A DNA stretch of 37,313 nt, taken from Apostichopus parvimensis (lineage: Eukaryota > Echinodermata > Holothuroidea > Aspidochirotida > Stichopodidae). Location: contig KN891987.1 of the NCBI GenBank assembly GCA_000934455.1, forward strand, positions 5,281 through 42,593, given 5' to 3'. Each line of letters starts with the position of its first letter. Positions within the stretch are counted from its first letter, which is position 1. Under the pieces are notes generated by a model. That model saw only the letters and a program-made list of their open reading frames with translations, searched no databases and was not told where the DNA came from. A program made the translations under genes and the position numbers. This document shows positions 23,301 to 35,300 of this stretch, one piece after another.

Positions 23301-26300
23301 CTTGAATGCCGGTGGTGGTAACATCGTCCTGAGAAGTGTGGAGGCCAATATTGATCTGACCGGTATAACATGTAGTCAAGTTACGTACATCTGTACCAGG
23401 TTACAGAGAAATCCACAGTCTCAGCCCGAATTTATTCTGGAGGGAATTCCCGGAGACCGTGTCTTTACCTATTGCCAGGGATTCTCCTGCACAGGTCAGT
23501 TGGTCTTCTTGATAGAGAGAAGAGAAAAACTTTTCAGAGTATTGATGGTAACTCGCAATGTGTTAACATATTCATCCAACCCTTCTTTGCTGGATTTCAA
23601 AACCTACGAACTAAAGACGGTCTATAATTTTGCAATGTTTAGCCAAGTACTTAATTGCTAAAAAATACTAGTGCATACTCAAAAAACTAAAATCAAATGC
23701 CCACTGGCAATTTCCTTGAATCAATTACAAAAGCAACGAGTATCTATTGGCAGAAAAATCCAAGTGCCTCATTTTATTTTTTGTCCCCTCCCCACCCCCC
23801 AACCACCAAATGTTAAGCAAAACACTAAAAAAAAATTCTTTTTGAATGACATGAAAAATATTAACTTGCACTAAAGTAGTCTGAATAGAAATGAAATATT
23901 ATACTCCTGGACGACGTGGAGAAATAGTTTTGTTGTAGGACTATTTTGTTTTTTCTTTTGCAATGTCAGTGGTTTGTGACTTTCTTAATGATACGGTAGA
24001 TACAGCAATCTCTCCTTTAACATTACAAATCTCTCTGTCCTCACTGTGATTGGTTGTCCTCCTTCCTGTTCCACTACAGACAGGAGAAATTGCGATGACG
24101 TCTTTTGTCAGAACGGCGGTACTTGTGTCGAGGTGAACAACAATCCTTCCTGCACGTGTGCACCGGGTTGGATGGGACCATTGTGTGCTGATCGTAAGTT
24201 CTATTGCCTAGGAATCATGACGGGTGAGGAGAGGGAAGGGGGGTGTTGGGAGGAGGTGGAGGGTGGGGAGATGATGGTGGGTAGAGGGAGGAGATAGAGA
24301 GAAAGTGCTAGAACATTTATCATATGCTTCCATTTACTGATTTGAAGGCGAGACGTGTTGAACCATCCTTTAATTAAAAAGTCAAGCATTTTTACCGGAT
24401 AAAGACTTCAGCAGTTTCCTTGTAATGAACTGAATGAAATTGTGGGGTTTACAACTAAGCTGTGAAAATTCATGACAGTTTTGCTTTGTTTAGGAGGAAC
24501 AAGTTACAGCTTGCCGTATTCTTGGACTTGTAATTTATGCAAATGGATTCCAGTCAATGGCATTATCACTTTGCTGTAGCAACTTGAAGATACAGTAGCA
24601 CACTACATATATTTCGAAGGAAATCTTTGGTGTACCTTGACATAAACTTTAATAGGTTATTATATAGAGACACAGAGCCTCTTCACATACTCAATCTTAG
24701 ATTTACCGGCTTTAATATCATCCTTTCAGAGAAGACAATGTAACACATTCCCCAACCATTTGACAATGCCCAGTAATATTAATTGTTCTATAATTAGAAA
24801 TGAATTAATTAGTGTTATTTTTTCTCAATTTTTGATACTAATTAAATGTATGAAGATAATCACAATTAGAAAAACAAGAAGAAGAAAAAAAACAAACTTA
24901 GATGTTAAAACTGGGCATCTCATGTTGTCATCATATTAAAATTTTGATTAATTTTTCCCATCATTTTTCTCACTTTCCGGCCTTCAACCTTTATCAATGA
25001 AGCTGTCAACGCCTGCACGAGTGGCGTTTGCCTTTTCGGTGGCACGTGTGTCAACAACCAGTTTAACTTTGTCTGCCTCTGTACCCTGGGAAGAGCTGGA
25101 CCAATATGTGAATTGGAAGATGCAGGTAAGAAAATGGCTTCTTTCATCTCGTTGGAAAAATTAGTTGTGTTTTTGCAGATCCAGTATTTCTCCTCACCAA
25201 ATGGATTTAAACAGAATTTGCTTTCTTTTCTAGTGTGCCTTTCTAAGTTTGTCACCTTCGGTTAGGAATGGTGTCTGTTGCTTTTGAAAGCGAGTGGGAA
25301 TATGTTTATGCGAAACCTTCCACATTAAGTGTAGACTAACCATAGAAGGAAAGGCGGTTGTATGGAGAACACTTTTCTTTGAAGTATTTTAAAGAATTCT
25401 TTGAGAGCAAGAAATGAGAAAGGGCATGACAGGGTGACACAGATACTCATTAAAAGGGTTTTTAAGTACATGATGCCTATAGTTATTTTGGTGAAGGTCA
25501 AAGGTCATTTTGGGGTCACCAGGGGTCAAATTGTGAAAACCTTGTAAAAACTATATCTGAAGAAGGGAAGCTTGGGCAGACCTCATATGTAGTGTGTGGA
25601 AGTACCACGTTGAGTACAAGAAGCCTATTATTTTTGGTGGAGGTCAAAAGTTCATTTGGGGTTATCAGAGGTCAAATTGTGAAACCTTTTAAACATGATA
25701 TTGCAAGAAGGGAAGCTTGGACACATCTCATTTTGTTGTACATGAACCATTCCATATTTAAGGAACCTATTATTGCTTTTAGTGGGGTCAAAGGTCATTT
25801 GATGTCAACAGGTCAAATTGTGAAAGCCAGGTAAACATGATATTGCAAGAAGGGAACCTTGGACAAATCTCATATATGTTAGTCGATGTACCATATCAAA
25901 TTTTAGGAGCCTTATTATTGCTTGTGGTGGCAGTCAGAGGTCAATTGAAGTCAACAAACGCCAAACATTTACTTCACTCCCCTCTTACCCGTCTCTCTAC
26001 ACAAACACACCTTCCTAAATATAATATCGCAAGGGAAGCTTGGACTGATTGCATATTAAGTACGTTATTGTTCCACATTGAGTACAAGAAGCCTAATGTT
26101 GTGGGTAGAGGTCAATGGTCACATGAGTTCACCGGGGTCAAATTGAGAAAACCATGTTTTACACAATATTTCAACAAGGACAGATGTCATATTTAGTATG
26201 TTGATGTATCACATTTAGTACAAGAAGCCTGCTGTTGAGGTCAGTGGTCATTTCAGGACCACCTGTGTCATTGTGAATTTATTGTTCAATGCGACACTGC

Positions 26301-29300
26301 TTTTCCCTGCATTACTAAGATCAAGTATGTTGTACACCCTCACTATACATTTCTTCAGATTCACAAAAAAGACTGCTCATGTAACATCATTGAAACCACA
26401 ATGGATTTTCACATTCTGGTCGAAATATTGTGATATCGATGCATGGTGGCATATTTGAATAGACAGCTCGACAGGTTCGTCTCTCACGTTTTGTTTCAGG
26501 TGTGAATGTTTTGTCTGTGAGCCCCGTCATTCAGAGTGGTTTCGTCCGGGAGGGATTCTTCCTCAACGCTCTGAACCTGGACGTTGCGGTCCGGACCGAT
26601 GCGAACGGTGACAGCGTAAGCGGGACGGGCCTGTGGGGCCTGGAGTTCTTCCTGAGCAACAGGGACGATGGTACTGGAGCACGGTATGACTTCCTGACGT
26701 CGGGCTTGAACTCTATCCAGGCAAGCACGGCTATCGCTGCGGGATCTACAGAGTCGATCAGCGGATTATTCTCCACTGTTGACCTCCGCGACCTGACATG
26801 TCCACAGGTCCCTTACATCTGTGCGGAGCTGAGTAAGGGAAACAACCCCAGTCCGGACTTCCTTCTTACGGGTTCCCTGGTTGGCTGCACAGCTATTGAT
26901 TGTAGAGGTAAGCTATCTGTTTCTGAATAAGATACATGTCTGATTGAGAAGTTGACAGAATGTTGCTGGGCAGGGGGGGGGGGTGTGGGAGGGGAAAGAG
27001 GGTGAGGGGAGGAGATGGAGCTCAGGGGAGCTTGCAAAGGTGCTTAACAGGGCAGAGCCAGGGAAATGTGGATTTGGTTTGGATGAGATATATTAACAGG
27101 CTAGCGTTATCCTACAGTTCATTTTACGTAATGTTAGAACAATATCTTGTAAGAGTTGTGATACATACAGGTATACTTTTAAGTTTGGTACACCCAATGT
27201 TTTTCTCCATGGCTTAATTTTATGTGGGTTGGAATACAACAAGAAAATGGAGATAGTTTATGTTAAGAAGAGTGGCCATGGAGATGAAGAAGATATCGTT
27301 AAATTCACGAGGTTATACGTACATTTTTGGATAACACTTCAACCCAGTGTAAATGCTCTGTTGTTTAGAGGTGATGAATTTTCTCACTGATTCGAAGAGG
27401 TAAGCATGATGACTCTTTCTTGTTACTGTATCTCTCAGGAGTGGTAATCGTCGACAGCCAATTGCAGTTTAGCTCACCGCCTGTTTTGGTAGAGCGATCC
27501 TCTCTCAATTCCCTGACATTCGACTTCCTCTTAACATCGGATGTGACGGGAGGCAGCGTCATGGGCGACGACCTTTGGAATCTGGTCTGGTATCTGTCTA
27601 CGGAACCCGACGACACAGGGACGACTCAAGTAATTCCCATCTCTCTCACATCCCAGCAGTCTGGACTGGGCCTCGTGGCCGGTACGCCCGGGACCATGAG
27701 ATCGGTAAACGCTCAGATTAACACCCTACCTCTGACGTGTTCGGAGTTTGGATACATCTGCGTTCGATTGGAAAAGAACCCGTCGGCCAGTATCGACTTC
27801 ACTCTGTCCGCCAGTAACGACCAGGCTCTGTCTGACTGTCAGCAAGTCACTTGCAGGGGTAAATAAATAATTTAAAAATAATCTCTTTCTCCAGTGCATT
27901 GTATGTGCATTAATATGCATTAATGTGCATTAATATAATTTTATGTGCATAAAAGAAAAAATGCTTTCATAACCCACAACAAATACTTTGATCAATGAAT
28001 TTTTTTAATGTTCAGTTTTTAGTAACGGACATCTGAGTAGATGATGTCATTCCATGCAAACAAAAGTAACAAGTTTCGAACAACAACTTGTTTTAAATTG
28101 TGGTTTTGTGGAGCAATTTTGTTTTATGTTTGGAAAAATAACTTTGGTCAAACTTTATGGACTTGCACAGTTGGCAAATTATTTTATCATTATTTTATCG
28201 TTGAATATTTTGTTTCTTTGTTGTATCTGAAGGTGTGGAAGTCAACAATCTACGTCCGAGCTATTCTCCAGACCAGATCAGGAGTGGGCAGAACAACTTT
28301 TTAACGTTCAATCTCGACGTATTTACCAACTCTGGTGGAGCCAGTGTTAGTGGTACGGATTTATGGACGGTGGAAGTCTTCACCAATACAAATATTAATG
28401 GAGATGGTACCAGTCTCGGTGAGTCCGAACATTTTTCCTTCATAGCTGTGGCCGTCGTGAACAGCATTGGCATTGGCACCTCGAGTAGTGCACAGGAAAT
28501 TATTGATCGAGATTTTCCGTACTATGCCTTAATGAGAGAAAAAGAGTTTATGAGTTCATACTTCATTAATTTTTTTTGGCCAAAATATTATAATTTATTT
28601 GCTGTGTTTAATAGTATTTGGCTATGTTTTATTTCTGATTATTTGAACCTAGTATCTTTCAAGTTAGGGGAAAAACTTCCCGTCGCAATGGTTAATTGAC
28701 CAGAGGTTTATGGAGAACTTGCCATATTTAAATCTCAGATGGCTTCAGTATTAAGACTCCTTTCACTTACTCAGGGATGTGCTCACACTGGGCGGCACCG
28801 GGCGGCTGCGCACAGCAGTTCTGAATGACGCCCAGCATAAACAGTATTTTAAACATTTCCGCACATTTCCGCCCGGCACTTTTTTGATGATAATTTAACA
28901 AAGTTTACCATAACCAAATTCTGGGAGAATACATGGCACAGAGTAGGAAAAATAGCACCACCTAAGCATACTTCATGTGCAAAATTTGTCCAGTGTGGAG
29001 GGGGTACCCCACCCATGAGATCCCTCTCCCAGGGTGTGGATCACACTACCGCACAATCTGCCCGGCACTCAAATATTCCTGAGCACATCCCTGCTTACTG
29101 TTGCTTTCTTTACATTTAATTGTTTGTTATTTTCTGCAGCATCAACCACTGCTACCATACCAACTGGCTCTCTGAACCAGGGTATCAATGCTGGCATCAC
29201 ATCGACCTTGAACAACATCCAAGCAAATCTTGACCTGTCATCGGCCACCTGTTCGGACATTCCTTTCGTCTGCGTCCGTCTGAGCAGGAACCAGTTCTCC

Positions 29301-32300
29301 AATCCTGACTTTACCTTGGTGGATTCTAATGGAGACGAAGATATTGTTCAATGCCAACAGTATCCCTGTGAAGGTGCGGTGCAGAAAGATTTTCAAATCT
29401 AAGTCTTTTTAATTTTCATGTTTTTTAGTGTCATGTCGTGGTTCGTTGACGCTCGATTTCGTGGAAAAGTCAGGGTCAGTCGCTCTCGGGGGTCGACCAA
29501 AGATATGGTAGCAGGGTTATAATTGCACATGCGCGCACACGTTTACAGCGTCCGAAATGATTCATAGTTGCTCACAAAATATGTCAATTTTTTATGAAAT
29601 AAGAGTAGAGGGGTCAGCCTATTGTATGAAGCAACAAAGTTATGGCAAATTGATTGTCAACATATTTTTTCAGACATTTGTGCAACTACTATCTTGTATA
29701 CACAAATGTTGCCACTGAGAATGACATGATTGCTGTACACAAAACTGAATTGAGGCAAATGAAACAGAGCTGACCAAATTAATTTATACCTTTATTTATT
29801 TGAGCTAAGTACATCGGCAGATATGGAGAAACATGGCTTTTACATTATGTAGATCAAAAAGGGCTTTGGTGATTTGATTGTTAATTGCAGATGAAGTAGA
29901 TGTTGTTAATTATTGAACTTTAAACAATTACCTCTATTAATTAATATTCATTGCTAACACGTGCTATGAATATTCAGGATTTGCTACATCTTTTTCAAAC
30001 CAAATTCTTCACTTTTATTTGGGATTGGGGAAAGTTTGGAAACCATGCAGACATTTGTGTCATCCTATCTAAAATGAAAACTGAATTATTCATTATGGAA
30101 AGTTTTCCTTTCTCCAGAAAGTACGTTCCGCAAATCACAGACAGGAAAAAAAACTGTCGGGGAAGTGACAAAGAACTTGATAATAAGTTGATAATAAAAA
30201 CTTGATAATAAGGGGAAAATAACAAAGAAAACAATAAAAAACTTGAAGAATTCTGTTAACAAAGAGCTGTACAGTTTATTATTATTTTTTTTCTAATCAG
30301 ATCCGTCCCCGTGTGAAAACAACTTCTGTCAGAACGGCGCTACCTGTGTCGTGCAGAACGATGGATTCACCTGTATTTGCACCAATGCCTTCGTTGGACA
30401 GTTTTGTGGGACAGGTGAGAATTATTCTCTTCTCTCTTTCTCTCTCTCCTGTCACGTGATAGATACAACATATGACTCCCCGCACATGTTGTAATGTTTT
30501 AGATTGTATTTTAATATAAAACATATATAAATAAGTAGTTGTGTCCTCCGTATTAAATGACTCCAGGTGTACTTATACACTAAGAACAATTCAAAAATTC
30601 TGACAAAGTAGCAACCACTTCCGACCCAAATAATAGAAACCGCTCTGTCTCCAAATCCCATTTACTTAGAAATTCCTCACCTTTAGTAATCCCTACCTAA
30701 TTGGCTCTTCAGTTCCGACCTCTTGTTTATTTATGGCTTCTACACAATGTTATTGCATAATACTTCACTTCTCAGCATCACCCTGACTGAATAATAGACA
30801 ACTTTCCCTAGAAAAAAAAAAACAGAAGTGTCTATTCTACCAAACCATCTATTATCCCCCGTAGGATCTCTTGCGAGGTGGAACAGGGGTAAACTCCTTT
30901 TTGTTGTATATTAAATGACTGGCTAATTTTTCAGCTGACTGTTATGTGAGTTTCCAATTTTATTAAAAATATTTCAACAGTCAATCCGTGCTTTCAGACC
31001 AATGCATGTAACGGCAATGGTCTCTGCACCCCCCTGGGACTCCCCGGATTGCTCGTTTGTACGTGTACAAACGGCTTCACCGGAGTAAATTGTCAAGTTC
31101 CTCCAGGTAAGTAGAACAATTTCATTTCTTCACCTAATTTAATCTCTTTATTTCAATTCCTGAAAATATGCAAATGCCACATCAACTCAAAACAGTATTT
31201 AATCAGTATTTATGAAGACTACGTTGCTATGTGGATTACGATAGCATATAGTCGGTACAAGTCCACGAATATCGTGTGTGGAACGAGTTCTTCCGTCATA
31301 CCTAAGCAGATGGTGTGTGTGTGACTGTGACGATGACAAAAATTTTTGCAAAAAAAGGTAAACCAGAAGGAATTTGTAAACAATTGATATCGACACCTTC
31401 GTTAGTAAGAACATGGAATTAAGCTAGTCCTCTTGACAGGTTAGTCCGTGCCCATATAATACACATTGGCTGATATTTGGACTTGATTGTACTTGGCTAT
31501 AAAAGCTTTAGAATATTTCATTTTTGGATAGACAATTTATTTAAGTTTCTCTCTTTATGCTTTCAGACCCCTGTGTTTCAAGCCCGTGTTTCAATTCTGG
31601 AACATGTGTGAGACTTGGGTCAACTTTACAGTTCTCTTGTTCTTGTCCTCCTTTCTTCGAAGGAGAATTTTGTCAACTCGAAGGTACCTCACTTTAATAC
31701 ACGAATACCATGTTTTTGATCTTATTATATCTAGCGAAGTAAATGTTTATAAAACTGCAATATCTTCCGCAAGAAGACCTGTTCATGTTTTTGTCACATA
31801 AAGTTTGATATTATATCGTGATAATGTTTCGCTTTCGTTGTTATGATACTGTAAACGTACTTCTTGATGCTAACATTTCATGTTTTGTTGGATGAAACTT
31901 ATGGAACAGTGCTCTTAGTTAATTGCAGGCAATCAAGGGTAATGTAAGAAACAGTATAATCTGCATACATTTGCCGTATAGCTCATGGAAGGCAGTTGAG
32001 AGCTGCTTCGTACAAGTAGATCGGTGTATGGTGCAGTGTACACAGGGATGTGCGCAGGATTTCCTGAGTGCCGGGTTTACTGATCGCCGTCCTGGGGGAG
32101 GGGTCTACGGGTCTGCTCAGATGCCAAATGCTGGCACTTGTGTAGCTTTTAAGCGCATACACAAGTACTAGTTTTGCTAACAATTTACATTTTAAAAATT
32201 TTTTTTTTAGTGAAATATATTTACGTACCTGGTAAAAGTTATTAGTTTGTTTCAAAGAGATTTTACAAGTGACCGATTGAGAGCCGTAAGTAATGTTTCT

Positions 32301-35300
32301 CGCATGCGTAACTGATGCATTATTAATCTGTATGATTTTGGCATAGGCTAGGCCCAATTTATGTTGAATATATTGTTAGGAATGTCGGGATTTTAGATGA
32401 AAATGGTGCTGGGCGGAATTTACGATGTTTAAGACAGTGCTTACGTGGTAATTTTTATTGCTGGGCGGGGCCGCCCAGTGCCGCCCAGCGTGGGCACATC
32501 CATGTGTACACTTCCAGTTGATTTGCATGCTAGAGTTCTGTAACCTGTCTGTAACCAATGTCTCCAGCCCACTATTCATAGAGGGGCCTCCTGTACTGTG
32601 ATTGGTTTGTGATACTTTGTACCTAATTGTTTCTCATAACTTTGCATATTTTGTTTTAAGATCCCTGCAGAGGTAACCCATGTGGTATTGATGCTCAGTG
32701 CCTGGGGAATGCCCAGGACGGGACCTTTCAGTGCTTCTGTCTCGGAGGATCCAAGGGGGACTCTTGCCAATTTCCAGGTATGATTTTGACGAGACATGAC
32801 CTGACATCATGTGGCAAGATATATGACGCGTCACCTGATACATGAAATGACATGACACTACATGAAGTAGGAATTTACATGAAATTACACAACGCGACAT
32901 AACAAGATATGACATCACATCATGACATGACATAAGACATGAACTATGCATGACATGACATCTTATGATATATCACATAGTACATGAAATGACATGACAC
33001 TATACATGACATATGCATTTACATCATTTACATGAAATGAAAGGACATGACACTGCATGACATATGCATTTACATGAAATGACACAGCATGACATAACAT
33101 AACATAACATAACATGAATGACATGTCATTATACATGAATATGTATGACTACATATCTTATGATATGTCACATTGTACATGAAATGAAATGACATGACAT
33201 TTGCATTCAAACCATTACATGAAATGACACAGCATGATATGATATGACTTGACATCAAATCACATAATGACATCACATAATACATGAATATGCATGACAT
33301 AACATCTAATGATACAACACATAGTACATGAAATGACATGACATTTGCATTTACATTGCATGAAATGACACAGTATGATATGACTTGACATCACATGACA
33401 TAATACCTGACATAATACATGGATATGCATGACATGACATCTTATGATGCATTACATAGTACATGAAATGACATGACATGATATATGCATTTACATTACA
33501 TGAAATGACACAGCATGATATGACATGACATCAAATCACATAATGACATAACATAATACATGAATATGCATGACATGACATCTGATGATACATCACATAG
33601 AACATGAAATGACATGATATATGCATTAACATTGCATGAAATAACACAGCATGATATGATATGACATGACATGACATCACATATGACATGACATCACATA
33701 TGACATGACATAATACATGAATATGCATGACATATTATGATACATCACATAGTACATGAAATGACATGACGTACGCATTGACATCATTTACATGAAATTA
33801 CACAACAAGACATGACATCATTCATGCAAACATGTGACGTGACATCACTTCACATGATTCATAAAATATTAGAAGACATGGCTAGTGATATAGTACATAA
33901 TGTTACATGCCATGCTATGTCATGATAACATGTAACATCACATGATACATCTCATAAAACATGACATAACATTTAATTAGTATTAACTGCCTACAAAGAG
34001 CAAATCAAAACTTTCTTTCAAAATTTCACCCATTTCCATCCTTGATTACAGTTAAATTTGAGTACTAAATTTGAATGATCTTCGTCGTTAAACAATTTTT
34101 GAAATCGTCATTGATAATAGTGTCTGAAAGTTCATCGAAATCAAGAACAAAAGACAACTGCTACGGTTACCAACCAGGTGACATTCGCTTTAACAAATTC
34201 AAATAGGTTGATAGAGAGTTGGCTGCAAGCAAGACCATCGAGTTATGCTTTACCCCCTTTGTCGTCTTACTCTTCAACAGAGCCTTGCTTTTCGTCACCC
34301 TGTTTGAATCAAGGCGTGTGTGCCTCGACTTCCACCGGGTCCCAGTATACCTGTACCTGCCAACAAGGTTTTCAAGGTGTCAACTGTCAACTACTCGGTA
34401 AGCCTAATCACATCTCTTAAGAGAACTATTCTCGTTCGTGCAATGATCTCCTTTCTTAAAAACCTAAAGTTTGTCATATTCTATTCCACCCTTAAACCTT
34501 CTTGCTGTGTGTGCTTCCATGCCCAAGACTTTTTAGCCAATGTATGTATCTCCCTAACTTGTGGCATAATTGTTTCTCTTGACTTTTCGCTTCGACATCT
34601 GCTTGAAAATTTACACAGAGTCCTAAGATAAACTCTTTTAAATTGAAATTTCTTGTGCTTAATAAGTGATAGGACTTTGCATGGTGCCAGAGTAGGCTTT
34701 CCTGTGGTATTTGGTGGGGGAGGGTCGGGATGGGTGGGGGTAGGGAGCAGCCCCCCCTCCTATTGACGGTAAGGGTTTGTCTCACCAAGTTTGAAGAAAT
34801 GCCCTTTCAGTAATATTCAGGTGGTTTCTGCTGGCATAGGAGATGCCACATGGCTTGACACTCTGGTTTCCTACTAACAGTTTATTGCTTAACTTAAACT
34901 GTGTTCATCATTTACCCCTGCAGTATTTACATTAAAACAAGAACTTTTTCTTAATCACCAGACCCATGCGTTTCCAATCCTTGTGGTAACGGAGGAACAT
35001 GCTTCTCAGCGGCAGATGGCTCAAGATTTGACTGTGTTTGCCCTCCGTTTATCTTTGGCAACATCTGTCAGTTTTCTGGTAAGTTTCCTTTACATCATCT
35101 CATAGTCGTCTCCTTAGTTACGATGTTTTTTACACTCTTCCTGCTCGGAGCAGTCGTCGTATATATCAATTGTCCGTCAGTTCGTCGGTAAGCAATTCCG
35201 TGGCTTGAGTCTCTTTTTTTTTAGTTTCTTTCTGAGTGGTCATGCATCTCAAAGACCTTATGAGTACCATGATTATTCAAGTTCCTTTTTGAGTTTATCC

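Noticed and set aside
33070..33728. Minus-strand open frames rich in Met, Ser, Cys, His
   Set aside because: They are readings of the ATGACATG satellite, not genes.
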